Source: Rufibacter ruber (lineage in GTDB: Bacteria > Bacteroidota > Bacteroidia > Cytophagales > Hymenobacteraceae). From it: 64,000 nt of DNA. This document shows positions 7,243-13,794 of the stretch, in pieces. Below the pieces are notes generated by a model that searched no databases, was not told where the DNA came from, and saw nothing but the letters and a program-made list of their open reading frames with translations. The translations under genes were made by a program, and so were the position numbers. The stretch spans positions 103,371 to 167,370 of the forward strand of contig NZ_LRMM01000003.1 in NCBI RefSeq assembly GCF_001647275.1, written 5' to 3'. The stretch's first letter is position 1. Every line of letters starts with the position of its first letter.

Positions 7243-8073
7243 CTATTTCCGCCAGCGGAGAGCCAGGAGGGTATCCTGGGTGATCAGGTACAGGAATTTA
7301 TCTCCGGCCAGCACCTGCCGGTAGGGGGTAGAGCTCTCAGGCAGCGCTACGGTGCGGGTCTGGAGGGTGTACAGGTGCTGGAAGTGCAGTTGGTTGCCAG
7401 AAAGGTAATACAATTCATCTCCCAGAAAGCCTACGTAAGCCAGATGGGGCACTGCAATTCTCTTCTGGTAGTTGCCCATGTTGTCAAACACATAAATGCC
7501 AGACTGGCGGTCTACCATGTACAGCTTGCTCTGGTACTCCCGTAGAAAGGTGATGTCACGCTGCTGCCGCTCCAGGATCAGCTCCAGAGGGGTTTCATGG
7601 GCTATTCTGGTATAACGGGTGTCTACTTTCAGGAGCCGGAACGTGGTTTCATCAAAAAGCCAGAGGCGGTCATCGGCGGCCAGGGTGGCGGCCCGCACGG
7701 TGCCGTCTGTATACTCCCGCAGGTCTGCCAAGCCCAGCGGCGTGAGAAAACGGTCCAGCAACTGTACCCGCTGGCGGTCATCATAAAAGACGGTAATCTT
7801 GGCCGGGCTCCAGGCCTCCACCATGGCCACCCGGCCTTGAATAGGAGGGGAGAAGGTGCTTATCACCTTGCCCAGCGTGTCTAGCTGCAGTACGTTCTGC
7901 CGGGCATCAGAAACATAGAGGCGGTCAAACCGATCTATGGAGTGCAGCGTGATTCCTTTGGCCGGAGACTGAAAAGCCACCACCCAGGCCGGTGTCTGCG
8001 CCCGGGGCCGCCCTGGCAGCAGGATACCCAGCGCCAGCCATAGAAACCAGAGGTTACGCTTGATCTTTCTCAA
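7243..8073 (-). CDS. Exported hypothetical protein, likely beta-propeller
   Basis: About 276 residues. A TTG at 8073 gives MRKIKRNLWFLWLALGILLP, an ideal signal peptide ending near RAQ; ATGs at 8103 and 8112 are alternatives that would place 10-13 odd residues before it and overlap the lpxH gene by up to 59 bp. The mature protein has repeats of the kind DRLYVSDARQNVLQLDTLGK, DDRLWLFDETTFRLLKVDT and SKLYMVDRQSGIYVFDNMG, each a strand-turn-strand unit as in NHL/WD-like propellers. No lipobox and no catalytic residues are visible. Translationally coupled behind lpxH and the LUD gene, so probably the last gene of that operon. Function unknown. Confidence 0.75.
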   Translation of the reverse strand: MRKIKRNLWFLWLALGILLPGRPRAQTPAWVVAFQSPAKGITLHSIDRFDRLYVSDARQNVLQLDTLGKVISTFSPPIQGRVAMVEAWSPAKITVFYDDRQRVQLLDRFLTPLGLADLREYTDGTVRAATLAADDRLWLFDETTFRLLKVDTRYTRIAHETPLELILERQQRDITFLREYQSKLYMVDRQSGIYVFDNMGNYQKRIAVPHLAYVGFLGDELYYLSGNQLHFQHLYTLQTRTVALPESSTPYRQVLAGDKFLYLITQDTLLALRWRK

Positions 8074-8836
8074 AATATGTGAGCGTGAGTTGCTGACCGT
8101 CATATACGGCATAGGAGCAAAAATTGACCCATTCTCCCAGGTTCAGGTAGCGGCTTTTCTCCCCAATGGGCAGGTCCAGCGGGAGGTGGCGGTGCCCGAA
8201 CACGTAGAAATCATGGTGCTGCCGCTTTTCCACGTGGTTGCAGTAGTGCACAAGCCACTCATCATCGCCCAGAAATTTTTCGTCTTTCACGGTGTTCTGC
8301 AGGCGGCTTTTCCTGGACCAGAAGTTGGCCAGGCCAATGCCCAGGTTGGGGTGTACCCGCGCAAACAGCCACTGCGCCCCTTTGTTGGCGAAGACACGCT
8401 TGAGTACCTTGTAGGTATAGTCTTTGGGGCCCAGCCCGTCACCGTGGCCAATGTAAAAGGTATGGGGCCCAATTTGGGTTGAAACCGGTTTCCGGATGAT
8501 GGGAATGTTCAGCTCCTTGGGGAAGTAGTCAAACATCCACATGTCATGGTTGCCCGTGAACAGGTAGATGGGAATGCCGCTGTCTGAGATTTCGGCAAGC
8601 TTGCCCTGTAACCGAATGAAGCCCCGCGGAATGGCGTGCCGGTACTCAAACCAGAAGTCAAAGATGTCACCCAGCAGGTAGATGGCCTGTGCGTCCTGCT
8701 TTACCTGATCCAGCCAGCGAACTATTTTTTTCTCCCGCGCCAGGCTTTTCTCCCGGGTAGGCACCCCCAGATGGAAATCTGAGGCGAAATACACTTTTTT
8801 ACCGGCAGGGAGCGTGTCAATCGGTGTGATCATCAA
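8054..8836 (-). CDS. lpxH: UDP-2,3-diacylglucosamine diphosphatase (LpxH family)
   Basis: 260 residues of the calcineurin-like metallophosphoesterase fold. Metal ligands are seen in order: SDFHLG (Asp20, His22), LLGDIFDFW (Asp), TGNHDMW (Asn, His), IGHGDG (His) and FGHRHLP (His, His). The FDFWFEYRHAIP segment is typical of LpxH. The enzyme hydrolyses UDP-2,3-diacylglucosamine to lipid X and UMP, the fourth step of lipid A synthesis, at the inner face of the cytoplasmic membrane. The start overlaps the end of the LUD gene by 20 bp, indicating coupling. In Bacteroidota, paralogues of this family exist with other roles, so the exact substrate is probable rather than certain. Confidence 0.85.
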   Translation of the reverse strand: MMITPIDTLPAGKKVYFASDFHLGVPTREKSLAREKKIVRWLDQVKQDAQAIYLLGDIFDFWFEYRHAIPRGFIRLQGKLAEISDSGIPIYLFTGNHDMWMFDYFPKELNIPIIRKPVSTQIGPHTFYIGHGDGLGPKDYTYKVLKRVFANKGAQWLFARVHPNLGIGLANFWSRKSRLQNTVKDEKFLGDDEWLVHYCNHVEKRQHHDFYVFGHRHLPLDLPIGEKSRYLNLGEWVNFCSYAVYDGQQLTLTYFEKDQA

Positions 8837-9467
8837 TCAGGAACAGAATAAGTTCTTTGGGGCCGTGGGCACCCATCACTAGGGTCTTTTCAATGTCGGC
8901 GGTACGGCTGGGGCCGCTCACCAGTGAAATCATAGAGGGCAAGCGCTTGTCATACTTCTGTTGAACGAACGCAAGCGCCTGTTTAATATCTGGGACCAGC
9001 TGTGACAGCTTGGCCACCACCAGGTGCATGGCCGGGTACACAGACAGCCGGCGCCCGCTGGCATTGGCAGAGGAGACCAGGAGGCTGCCGGTGCGGGCCA
9101 CCAGCGCCTCACAGGTGGTGAGGGCGGCTTCGGCCGCGCCCAGAAAGTCTTCTTCGGTACCGTTGAAGTGGATGCCGCCGGCGTGCAGGATTTTTTTCAG
9201 GGCGGGCTCCCAGACGTACAGGTTGTCAAGGCCGCGCTCCTTCTTGAACTCAAAGAGCTGGTCAAAGAAGTCCTCTTCGTTCTCACAGTACACAAACGTG
9301 CCGCTGTTTCTAATGAAGGCCTCTGCAAACTGCACAGAAAGGTCTTCCAGCAACGGCCCGTAGACCGAGGTGCTGAAGTCAGGGGTAGGAGGCAGAAAAG
9401 GCGCTGACTTTGCCAGCGCCTCTCTCACCTTGCGGAGCACAATCTCTTTCGATTTGGCTTCGTACAT
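8817..9467 (-). CDS. LUD domain protein (LutC/YkgG-like)
   Basis: 216 residues of the LUD family. Characteristic segments are ALTTCEALVARTGSLLVSS, YPAMHLVVAKLSQLVPDI and near the end VSGPSRTADIEKTLVMGAHG, the conserved motif of LutC/YkgG proteins. LutC with LutA and LutB converts lactate to pyruvate in some bacteria, but no lutA or lutB is here, and Bacteroidota carry this solitary form directly behind ftsH. It probably belongs to the rsfS-ftsH operon, with a family A palindrome in the junction. Cytosolic; actual role unproven. Confidence 0.88.
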   Translation of the reverse strand: MYEAKSKEIVLRKVREALAKSAPFLPPTPDFSTSVYGPLLEDLSVQFAEAFIRNSGTFVYCENEEDFFDQLFEFKKERGLDNLYVWEPALKKILHAGGIHFNGTEEDFLGAAEAALTTCEALVARTGSLLVSSANASGRRLSVYPAMHLVVAKLSQLVPDIKQALAFVQQKYDKRLPSMISLVSGPSRTADIEKTLVMGAHGPKELILFLIDDHTD

Positions 9468-9473
9468 GTTGAA

Positions 9474-9513
9474 TTTCTGTTTTTGGCCTACTTTTCAGAA
9501 AACAGCTAAGAAC
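9474..9513. repeat. Family A palindrome overlapping the ftsH stop codon
   Basis: TTTCTGTTTTTGGCCTACTT with CAGAAAACAGCTAAGAAC. The ftsH termination codon (9506-9508) lies inside the right arm, so the element supplies the last codons of ftsH. The left arm has the CTAC variant whose complement GTAG occurs in the right arm of the copies at 12865, 17682 and 37607. Confidence 0.8.
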
Positions 9514-11610
9514 TGAAGGTAGTCCCTTCGCCGGTGGCGGAACTTTCAGACCCGTTTGGCTCAGCGGCCGTTGGCGTGTCTTCCTGGTTCTGCTGGGCAC
9601 CGGTTGGTGCGGTGGTGTGGGTCTCACTGGCCAACTCACTTTGGGTCTTGCTGCGGTCTGTTCCGGCGGTGTGGGCCTGGTAGGTGGTGAGGGCCTCAAA
9701 CGGACGCTTCCCAACCAGGCGCTCCAGATCGCTCTGGAAGATGATCTCCTTGGCCAGCAGCTCCTGTGCCACCACTTCCAGCTCCTGGCGTTTGTCAGTT
9801 AGCAACTGGATGGTGCGGTCATAGGCCATCTGTACCAGACCGCGCACCTCCGCGTCAATGGTCTCAGCGGTAGCCTCAGAGTACGGTTTGGTGAACGAAT
9901 GGTCAGGCTGCTTGGAGTCATAGAACGACAGGTTGCCAATTTTGGCGTTCATGCCGTACATGGTCACAATGCTGTAGGCCATTTTAGTGATGCGCTCCAA
10001 GTCACTCAAGGCACCGGTAGAGATTTTGCCAAACACAATCTGTTCGGCGGCGCGGCCGCCGAGGGCCATGCACATTTCATCAATGAGCTGCTCTGTGTTG
10101 TACAGGAACTGCTCTTTTGGCAGGTACTGCGCGTAGCCTAGCGCGGCCACCCCGCGGGGCACAATGCTGACTTTTACCAAGGGGTCGCAGTGCTCCAGGA
10201 ACCAGCCGGCAATGGCGTGACCGGCTTCATGGTACGCCACAATTTTCTTCTCTTCTGGGGAGATGATTTTGTTTTTCTTCTCCAGACCCCCAATCACGCG
10301 GTCAATGGCGTCATTGAAGTCCTGCATCTCCACTGCCTTTTTGTTACGGCGGGCAGCAATCAAGGCGGCCTCATTACAAACGTTGGCAATCTCAGCACCG
10401 GCAACCCGGGTTGCGCGGCCAGTTTCTTGGCATCTACATCTGGGGCCAGGGTGATAGGGCCCAAGTGCACCCCAAAGATTTGGGTACGGCCCACAATGTC
10501 TGGCTTGTCAATGCTGATCTGGCGGTCAAAACGGCCTGGGCGCAGCAACGCTGAGTCAAGGGTGTCTGGGCGGTTAGTGGCGGCCAGGATGATGATGCCG
10601 GAGTCTGTGGCGAAACCGTCCATCTCTACCAGCAGGGAGTTCAGGGTGTTCTCGCGCTCGTCATTGCCACCGGGCACCTGGCCACGGCTACGGGAGCGGC
10701 CTACGGCATCAATCTCGTCAATGAAGATGATACAGGGGGCCTTGGCTTTGGCTTGCTTGAATAGGTCACGCACGCGGGCGGCACCCACCCCTACAAACAT
10801 CTCTACAAAGTCAGAACCTGACAGGGAGAAGAAGGGTACGTCTGCCTCACCGGCCACGGCTTTGGCCAGCAAGGTTTTACCGGTACCCGGAGGGCCTACC
10901 AGCAACGCACCTTTGGGGATCTTACCACCCAGAATGGTGAATTTGGTGGGGTTCTTCAGGAACTCTACAATCTCCTGGATTTCTTCTTTGGCTTCTTCCA
11001 GGCCGGCTACGTCTTTGAACGTGATTTTTACCTTGTTCTCAGCGTCAAACAGCGCAGCGCGGGATTTGCCTATGTTGAAAATCTGCCCGCCGGCGCCTCC
11101 GGTGGCCATGCGGCGCATCAGGAACCAGAAGCCCACCATGAGCAGGATAAAGAACGGCCAGCCCATCAGGAGTTCTAACAGCCCGGTGCGTTTCTCAATC
11201 TCCAGCGGCACCCGCTGGTCTCTGGGTACGTTTTCCTGAAGTTTGTCAAAGTCCTGCTTAAAGGCTTCTGCGGTAATAATAGGGAAGTTGAAGTGAGCCC
11301 CCTGGTCAGTGCCAAAAGAGCCCCTGTTGTCTAACAGGCCTTTGTACTTCTCATTAGTGAGTGCTTCTTTCTTCAGGGTCACCTCTACCATGTTGTTGTT
11401 CACCACGGCCACTTTGCTTACATCCTGGGCCAGGAGCATCTCCTCAAACTGCGGTTGTCTTATCTCTGCCGTGGCGTTGAGGTTGTTGTAATAGGTGAGG
11501 CCAAAAATGAAGAGCACCAAGGCCGCCAGCACCCAAATCTGCATGGTGGGGCGGGGCGGGGTGTTCGGGATGATTTTCCTCTTTTTCTTATTGTCTGGTT
11601 TTTCTGTCAT
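9506..11610 (-). pseudogene. ftsH: ATP-dependent zinc metalloprotease FtsH, frameshifted as given
   Basis: FtsH is a membrane-anchored AAA+ protease that degrades misfolded membrane proteins and sets LPS synthesis. The N-terminal part (11610 to about 10410) has two transmembrane helices ([32 protein letters not shown]), Walker A GPPGTGKT, Walker [13 protein letters not shown] and the arginine-finger region [18 protein letters not shown]. The C-terminal part (from about 10410 to 9506) has the zinc site HEAGH and the coiled tail. Near 10405-10420 the expected AAQTPGFAG is read as AAQPGLPVL and the frame is lost; the bases fit a net loss of four within A, C and T runs. Each half is otherwise fully conserved. 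An assembly error is more likely than a dead gene. It follows rsfS by 47 bp. Confidence 0.9.
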
Positions 11611-11657
11611 GGATTGTTCTCTTCAATAAAAAGTAAACCTCCTGGCTGGCTTTTAGT

Positions 11658-12056
11658 TTAGAAAGCAGCCGGTGTAGAGCCTTCTTCAGACGCTACGTGC
11701 GTAATTTCGGCGTCGCCCCAAAGTTCTTCCAGGGCATAGAAACTACGTTTGTCTTTCAAAAAGATATGCGCCACCACATCTACGTAGTCTAGCACCACCC
11801 ACTCCCGGTTGGTACGGCCCTCGCTCTGCCAAGGATGTTCTTTGGTTAGCTTGAATACTTCTTCCTCAATAGAGCTGGCAATTGCATCTAGTTGGGTGTC
11901 TGAGTTGGCCGAACTGATGATAAAGTAGTCTGAGACGGCGTTTTTCAATGATTTCAGGTTAAGAACGACAATGTCAGCAGCTTTTCTTTCCTGCATGCCT
12001 TTTACCACCAGTTCTGCCAATATGTCGGAATTGTCCTGAATCTTGTCGTGTTTCAT
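11658..12056 (-). CDS. rsfS: Ribosome silencing factor RsfS
   Basis: 132 residues of the RsfS/Iojap family. The family core KAADIVVLNLKSL, SDYFIISSANSDTQLDAIA and the highly conserved EWVVLDYVDVVAHIF are all present. The protein binds uL14 on the 50S subunit and blocks subunit joining, lowering translation in stationary phase or starvation. It is the first gene of the probable rsfS-ftsH-LUD-lpxH run on the minus strand and is divergent from birA, with only 40 bp between the starts; this arrangement is common in Bacteroidota. A CAAAAATA on the plus strand at 12080 would read TATTTTTG on the minus strand, a fair -7 box. Confidence 0.95.
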   Translation of the reverse strand: MKHDKIQDNSDILAELVVKGMQERKAADIVVLNLKSLKNAVSDYFIISSANSDTQLDAIASSIEEEVFKLTKEHPWQSEGRTNREWVVLDYVDVVAHIFLKDKRSFYALEELWGDAEITHVASEEGSTPAAF

Positions 12057-12066
12057 CTGGGAAATA

Positions 12067-12074
12067 TAAATTTG
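12067..12074 (+). promoter_or_regulatory. Putative -7 box TAAATTTG for birA
   Basis: Fits TAnnTTTG, 22 bp before the TTG start of birA, within the 40-bp divergent region shared with rsfS. No clear -33 TTTG at the ideal spacing. Confidence 0.35.
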
Positions 12075-12096
12075 ATCTTCAAAAATACTAAAGTCT

Positions 12097-12858
12097 TTGC
12101 AAAAGTTTTCGCCTAATACACTCTTTGTTGGTCAGCAACTAGTTTTTCTGCCAGAGTGCCGTTCAACCAATACGGTAGCACAGGAGCTCCTTAACAAAAA
12201 TGAAGCCACTGATGGTTGTGCCATAGTGGCAGGGGCCCAGACCGGCGGCCGGGGCCAACGGGGCAACTCCTGGGACGTGGAACCCGACAAAAACATTACG
12301 TTGTCGGTGATTTTAAAGCCAACTTTCCTGGACGCCCAGCAGCAGTTCTCCCTGAATATTGCCGTCTCCCTGGCCGTACTGGATTTAGTGCGCCTGTACG
12401 TGCCAGAGGGCAGCTCCCTCAAATGGCCCAATGACCTTTACCACCATGACTGCAAGTTAGGCGGTATTCTCATAGAGAACACCATTTCTGGCCCACGTCT
12501 GCAACAATCTGTGGTGGGAATTGGGCTGAACATTAACCAAACCTCTTTTCAGCACCCCAGGGCCACCTCTTTTGCCTTGCTCACCGGCCAGCAGCAGCCC
12601 CTTGGCAGGCTCATTGAGCAGTTGCTGGAGAACCTGGAGCGGCGCTACCTGGGGCTCAGGGGCGGGGCGGCCCCGGTGCAGAAGCAGGAATACCTGCGGC
12701 ACCTGTACCGGTACCAGGAATGGCATGCCTTTGAGGTGGCGGGCCAGCGAGTGCAGGGGCAGATCACCGGGGTTGACGCCTCAGGGAGGCTTGCGGTGCT
12801 TCTGGAACAAAAATTGCAGTTCTTCCAGTTCCAGGAGATCCGGTATGTGATAGACTGA
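12097..12858 (+). CDS. birA: Biotin--[acetyl-CoA-carboxylase] ligase
   Basis: 253 residues. The protein lacks the N-terminal DNA-binding domain of E. coli BirA, so it is a pure ligase (group I). Visible motifs: LPECRSTNTVAQELL, the biotin/ATP loop TGGRGQRGNSW, LKWPNDLYHHDCKLGGIL with the catalytic lysine, and VVGIGLNIN. It activates biotin to biotinyl-AMP and attaches it to the carboxyl-carrier protein. No ATG is available; the frame begins with TTG at 12097 directly in front of MQKFSPNTLFVG, and the alignment start of the family falls here. Divergent from rsfS. A family A palindrome follows the stop within 10 bp. Confidence 0.92.
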   Translation: MQKFSPNTLFVGQQLVFLPECRSTNTVAQELLNKNEATDGCAIVAGAQTGGRGQRGNSWDVEPDKNITLSVILKPTFLDAQQQFSLNIAVSLAVLDLVRLYVPEGSSLKWPNDLYHHDCKLGGILIENTISGPRLQQSVVGIGLNINQTSFQHPRATSFALLTGQQQPLGRLIEQLLENLERRYLGLRGGAAPVQKQEYLRHLYRYQEWHAFEVAGQRVQGQITGVDASGRLAVLLEQKLQFFQFQEIRYVID

Positions 12859-12864
12859 CAAAGG

Positions 12865-12904
12865 CGTTTTGGGGTTGTTTTCAGAAAAGTAGCCCCAAAA
12901 CAGG
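12865..12904. repeat. Family A palindrome, GTAG variant
   Basis: GTTTTGGGGTTGTTTTCAG with AAAAGTAGCCCCAAAACAGG. Begins 7 bp after the birA stop. The right arm carries AAAAGTAGCC instead of AAAACAGCC. Confidence 0.85.
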
Positions 12905-12969
12905 TTAGACAGAGCAAAGAGCCAATTGTTCTTTTTGTGGATAAAACTGGTGTTTTTTCTTGTAGAAAG

Positions 12970-13000
12970 TTTGTATTCTGCTCTGACAATCTTATATTTG
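12970..13000 (+). promoter_or_regulatory. Bacteroidota-type promoter (TTTG-N19-TATATTTG)
   Basis: TTTG at 12970-12973 and TATATTTG at 12993-13000 are separated by exactly 19 bp, the consensus for the primary sigma factor of Bacteroidota. The first transcribed base would lie near 13007, about 35 bp before the ATG of the T9SS cargo gene. Confidence 0.7.
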
Positions 13001-13041
13001 AGCCAATCAGATAAGAGGTACTTATTTCTTTTCTATATGGT

Positions 13042-13671
13042 ATGAAAATCTTTACTCGCGTTTTATTGGGAATTCTTTCTGTAGGCCTGGTCTTTGGAAG
13101 CAAAGCCGCCTCTTTTGGAGTGATACCAGGGGTATTGCCAACGCATGGCCGTGCCGCAGAGACAGCAAAATCTGATTCGGTTTTGTTGAGCTGGAGAACG
13201 GCTGCCGGTTTGACAATCACTGACTTTGGGATTTCAGCGGCCCTGCATTTGCCGTCTTACAACCCCAACGCAAAAAAATATTCGCCTTTCCTGTATTTGA
13301 GCAAGACCTCAAACGTTGCTGCCCCAAAGCCGGGGGTGCGTACGCTGCAGGGGGTGTTTGCAAGTTCTGCCCGGGTGGCCTCAGTGCAGGCAGCCAAAGA
13401 AGTGAAGCTGATTCCTTCGCTGACCGCGTACCCTAACCCGTCTAGGGGGATCACTAAAATTTCTTTAAGTGCCCTGGGCGATGACAACTACAAGATCAGG
13501 ATCTCCAACGCCATTGGTAAGATTTATAAAGAGTTTCCGGTAAATCAGGGCTCTGCCTCAGAGACCATTGTGATTGACCTGTCACCGCTGCCTGCCGGGG
13601 TGTACTTCTACAGCCTGCTGGTGAATGAGAAAATGGTGGAAACCAAGCGTCTGATCCTGCAGCAACAATAA
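13042..13671 (+). CDS. Secreted protein with type IX sorting domain
   Basis: 209 residues. The N-terminal signal peptide MKIFTRVLLGILSVGLVFGS leads to the periplasm. The last about 75 residues form a type A T9SS C-terminal domain: the YPNPSRG motif, a central NAIGKIYKEF strand, LSPLPAGVYFYSLLVN and the end KMVETKRLILQQQ. The middle (about 30-130) is low in features and resembles no enzyme, so the cargo function is unknown. It has a strong promoter upstream and an intrinsic terminator downstream, so it is a monocistronic unit. The sorting tail implies that the strain has a type IX secretion machine, not encoded in this window. Confidence 0.88.
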   Translation: MKIFTRVLLGILSVGLVFGSKAASFGVIPGVLPTHGRAAETAKSDSVLLSWRTAAGLTITDFGISAALHLPSYNPNAKKYSPFLYLSKTSNVAAPKPGVRTLQGVFASSARVASVQAAKEVKLIPSLTAYPNPSRGITKISLSALGDDNYKIRISNAIGKIYKEFPVNQGSASETIVIDLSPLPAGVYFYSLLVNEKMVETKRLILQQQ

Positions 13672-13693
13672 GATATCACTGAGCAAGTTATAG

Positions 13694-13724
13694 AAAGAGC
13701 CAGCCGCCGCTGGCTCTTTTTTTT
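13694..13724 (+). terminator. Intrinsic terminator of the T9SS cargo gene
   Basis: AGAGCCAGC / GCTGGCTCT stem with CGCC loop followed by eight T residues. Confidence 0.9.
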
Positions 13725-13765
13725 ATTTATCTGCACTGCCAGACGGCAGACTTTCAGAAAATTGC

Positions 13766-13773
13766 TAATTTCG
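13766..13773 (+). promoter_or_regulatory. Possible -7 box TAATTTCG of the DUF2723 gene
   Basis: One mismatch to TAnnTTTG, 21 bp before the ATG at 13795. Tentative. Confidence 0.3.
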
Positions 13774-13794
13774 AGGATTCAATCATCAAACAAC

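Noticed and set aside
8817..9467. A lutABC lactate-use operon
   Set aside because: Only the LUD (LutC-like) protein is present; no LutA or LutB beside it.
10190..11239. 349-codon open frame opposite ftsH
   Set aside because: Shadow of the AAA+ domain; low-complexity Ser/Arg-rich translation.
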